Shown: one piece after another, positions 62,116 to 64,000 of the stretch
Position numbering within the stretch: the stretch's first letter is position 1
How the letters are laid out: every line of letters starts with the position of its first letter
Assembly (NCBI RefSeq): GCF_005869935.1
Contig: NZ_SZQF01000002.1
Coordinates: forward strand, 124,001 to 188,000
Length of the DNA: 64,000 nucleotides
Direction: 5' to 3'
Source of the DNA: Winogradskyella algicola
GTDB taxonomy: Bacteria; Bacteroidota; Bacteroidia; Flavobacteriales; Flavobacteriaceae
Notes under the pieces: model-generated
What the model was told of the DNA's origin: nothing
The model's input: the letters and a program-made list of their open reading frames with translations, nothing else
The model's database searches: none
Position numbers and translations under genes: made by a program

Positions 62116-63066
62116 ATGAAAAAAATATTATTACTATTCTGTGCATTTGCATTAGTAACAGCTTGTGAAAACGAACCTTTGGATCCTGCCTTCAGTGGTG
62201 GTGGAAATAATAATGGTGGCGGAAATGGTAGCTCCGATGATATAACATTAAGTAAATACGAATTAGATGTTACACTTAACACGTCTTTATTTGGATTCCC
62301 TTTTGAAACCATAGTAAAAACAGATTACTTCTTAGAAGAAAACTCGTTAGGTTATGGTGAAATTGAAACAACAGCTACAGTTTTAGGTGAAACACAAACT
62401 GTTACAGAAACACAAACTGTTGAAACAAATTCTGAAGGACAAGTAATAAGTTTTTTGTCTATAAATAGTTTAGGACAAACTACTAATACTACTTCAATAA
62501 CATATGATGGCAACAATATTTCTAATATTACTTACAATTATTTTGAAGATAATGAAGAGGACTACGAATACAACTTTTCTTATAATGGTAACACCATAAC
62601 AAGAACAGAAGTTGGCACTACAATAAGCACTGTTTTTACATTAGATGAGAACAATAGATTTTTCAAAAAAGAGTCTTTTGACGATGGAAACCTTATATTA
62701 TCTGAAACCGTAACCTTTAATGAAGATGGTAATTGCGCAACTAGTATTACCACAGGCGATAACAATCTAAACATCACTTATAGTTACGATAATTTTGAAA
62801 ATCCTATTCCGAACCAGATCTATAATCTAGGGAATATGCTTTCTATTTTAAATGATGATTATGAAGATACTTTAGGGGATGCTCTATCTCATGATTTCGC
62901 TTCTAATAACTGTATAGCAACAAGTATTAACGGAGAACTTTATAATTTCGATGTAACTTATGACAACTCTGATAGAATAAGCACAAGAGCCTATGAAATC
63001 TCATTAGAAGAAGATGGGGTTTCACTCACGACTGGGTTCAACGAAATTTTTACATACGCCAATTAA
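62116..63066 (+). CDS. Secreted lipoprotein of unknown function
   Basis: A 316-residue lipoprotein: MKKILLLFCAFALVTAC (lipobox Cys17), then a Gly/Asn-rich linker (GGGNNNGGGNGSSDD) and a body with repeated beta strands (ISNITYNYFEDNEEDYEYNF, NITYSYDNFENPIPNQIYNL) similar to YD-like repeat proteins. Probably surface-exposed. It lies 11 bp after miaB and 3 bp before the sigma-54 activator, so it is in the same transcript. Confidence 0.75.
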   Translation: MKKILLLFCAFALVTACENEPLDPAFSGGGNNNGGGNGSSDDITLSKYELDVTLNTSLFGFPFETIVKTDYFLEENSLGYGEIETTATVLGETQTVTETQTVETNSEGQVISFLSINSLGQTTNTTSITYDGNNISNITYNYFEDNEEDYEYNFSYNGNTITRTEVGTTISTVFTLDENNRFFKKESFDDGNLILSETVTFNEDGNCATSITTGDNNLNITYSYDNFENPIPNQIYNLGNMLSILNDDYEDTLGDALSHDFASNNCIATSINGELYNFDVTYDNSDRISTRAYEISLEEDGVSLTTGFNEIFTYAN

Positions 63067-63069
63067 AAT

Positions 63070-64000
63070 ATGGAATCCATACAAGCTATAAAACAACGCT
63101 TCGGCATTATAGGAAACGATCCTAAGCTTAATCGTGCCATAGAAAAAGCCATTCAGGTTGCTGCTACAGATATTTCTGTGCTTGTAACAGGTGAAAGTGG
63201 TGTTGGTAAAGAAAGTATTCCTAAAATTATACACCAGCTTTCCCACAGAAAGCATGGCAAATACATTGCGGTAAACTGTGGCGCCATCCCAGAAGGCACT
63301 ATAGACAGCGAGTTGTTTGGTCACGAAAAAGGTGCTTTTACGGGTGCCACACAAACACGTTCTGGTTATTTTGAAGTTGCTGATGGCGGAACCATCTTTT
63401 TAGATGAAGTTGGTGAATTACCATTAACAACCCAAGTACGCTTACTTCGTGTTTTGGAAAATGGTGAGTTTATTAAAGTAGGTTCTAGTAAGGTTCAAAA
63501 AACTAATGTAAGAATTGTAGCAGCTACAAACGTTAATATGTTTGAAGCCATTAAGAAAGAAAAGTTTAGAGAAGACCTTTACTATCGCCTTAGTACAATC
63601 GAAATAAATCTTCCAGCATTGCGTGACCGCAAGGAGGATATTCATTTATTATTTAGAAAATTTGCTAGCGATTTTGCTTTAAAATATAAAATGCCAACTG
63701 TAAAGTTAACTGACGATGCAGTTGCCTTACTTTTAAAATACCGTTGGAATGGTAACATTCGTCAATTGAGAAATGTTGCTGAACAAGTTTCGGTTTTAGA
63801 GCACAATCGTACTATAAATGCCGTAACACTTCAGAATTACTTACCTAATACTGGCACAAGCTTACCAGCTGTAATTAATACTTCTAAATCTGAAAGTGAT
63901 TTTAGTAGCGAAAGAGAAATACTTTATAAGGTGTTGTTCGACATGAAAAGTGATTTGAACGACCTTAAAAAGTTAACCATGGAATTAATGAAGTCAGGAA
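63070..64000 (+). CDS. Sigma-54-interacting transcriptional regulator (cut by window end)
   Basis: The first 310 residues are visible. An AAA+ sigma-54 activator domain begins almost at the N-terminus (IIGNDPKLNRAIEKAIQVAA): Walker A TGESGVGKESIPKI, the sigma-54 loop LFGHEKGAFTGATQ, Walker B TIFLDEVGELPL and the arginine-finger segment FREDLYYRLSTIEINLPALR. No sensor domain precedes it; the C-terminal part is outside the window. In Flavobacteria a homologue commonly follows miaB. It starts 3 bp after the lipoprotein stop. Confidence 0.9.
   Translation, partial: MESIQAIKQRFGIIGNDPKLNRAIEKAIQVAATDISVLVTGESGVGKESIPKIIHQLSHRKHGKYIAVNCGAIPEGTIDSELFGHEKGAFTGATQTRSGYFEVADGGTIFLDEVGELPLTTQVRLLRVLENGEFIKVGSSKVQKTNVRIVAATNVNMFEAIKKEKFREDLYYRLSTIEINLPALRDRKEDIHLLFRKFASDFALKYKMPTVKLTDDAVALLLKYRWNGNIRQLRNVAEQVSVLEHNRTINAVTLQNYLPNTGTSLPAVINTSKSESDFSSEREILYKVLFDMKSDLNDLKKLTMELMKSG

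Overview
The window is 64 kb of AT-rich chromosome from a marine-type Flavobacteriaceae bacterium (Bacteroidota). This rests on a complete gldK-gldL-gldM-gldN gliding/type IX secretion (T9SS) operon, a protein with a T9SS type A sorting domain, Bacteroidota -7 promoter boxes (TAnnTTTG), the topA / arginase-fold / gldKLMN gene order, and many short-signal lipoproteins. There are no phage genes, IS elements or CRISPR arrays.

Layout. 0-7.7 kb: unknown secreted proteins, then an ECF sigma factor / membrane TPR protein / large TPR-CHAT protease operon, a SpoU-type RNA methylase and small lipoproteins. 7.7-12.5 kb: a palindromic repeat element, a universal stress protein (USP), a D-2-hydroxyacid dehydrogenase and an MlaE-MlaF-MlaD-type lipid transport set. 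12.5-17.4 kb: minus-strand genes for an outer-membrane barrel, a DUF6544-like membrane protein, a GerW/DUF2953 pair, a WG-repeat protein, a GNAT-YoaP protein and a TerB-like protein. 17.4-31.9 kb: a stress island with a LOV-domain histidine kinase, a receiver-Crp fusion regulator, six USPs, two predicted small RNAs, an eRF1-like protein, an ATP-cone nuclease, a beta-CASP RNase, Hsp20 and a VIT1/CCC1 transporter. 32-40.8 kb: two surface proteins, a response regulator, a PAS kinase and a STAS-like protein behind a sigma-54-type promoter, with a PAS-PAS-GAF sigma-54 activator just upstream. 41.2 kb: initiator tRNA-fMet. 41.4-50.2 kb: LRR protein, CPXCG protein, tripartite RND efflux operon and an ABC-F ATPase. 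50.2-64 kb: DUF983, an FAD oxidoreductase, gldKLMN, an arginase-fold protein, topA, miaB, a lipoprotein and a second sigma-54 activator cut by the window end.

The most notable signal is a rigid 44-bp regulatory module found 12 times between 7.9 and 31.9 kb: a 14-bp FNR/CRP-like palindrome (core TGA-N6-TCA), exactly 22 bp, then a -7 box (TAnnTTT in nine, one mismatch in three). It precedes five USP transcription units, the LOV kinase/receiver-Crp operon itself, Hsp20, the WG, GerW and barrel operons, and two gene-free stretches that each end in a strong terminator and so predict small RNAs. The geometry fits a class II activator at about -41.5. The receiver-Crp fusion keeps the Glu and Arg of an FNR recognition helix and is the obvious local candidate regulator. 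I infer a light- or redox-responsive, self-activating stress regulon that includes two undescribed sRNAs. A second circuit, sigma-54 activator to sigma-54 promoter to sensor and surface-protein operon, lies next to it.
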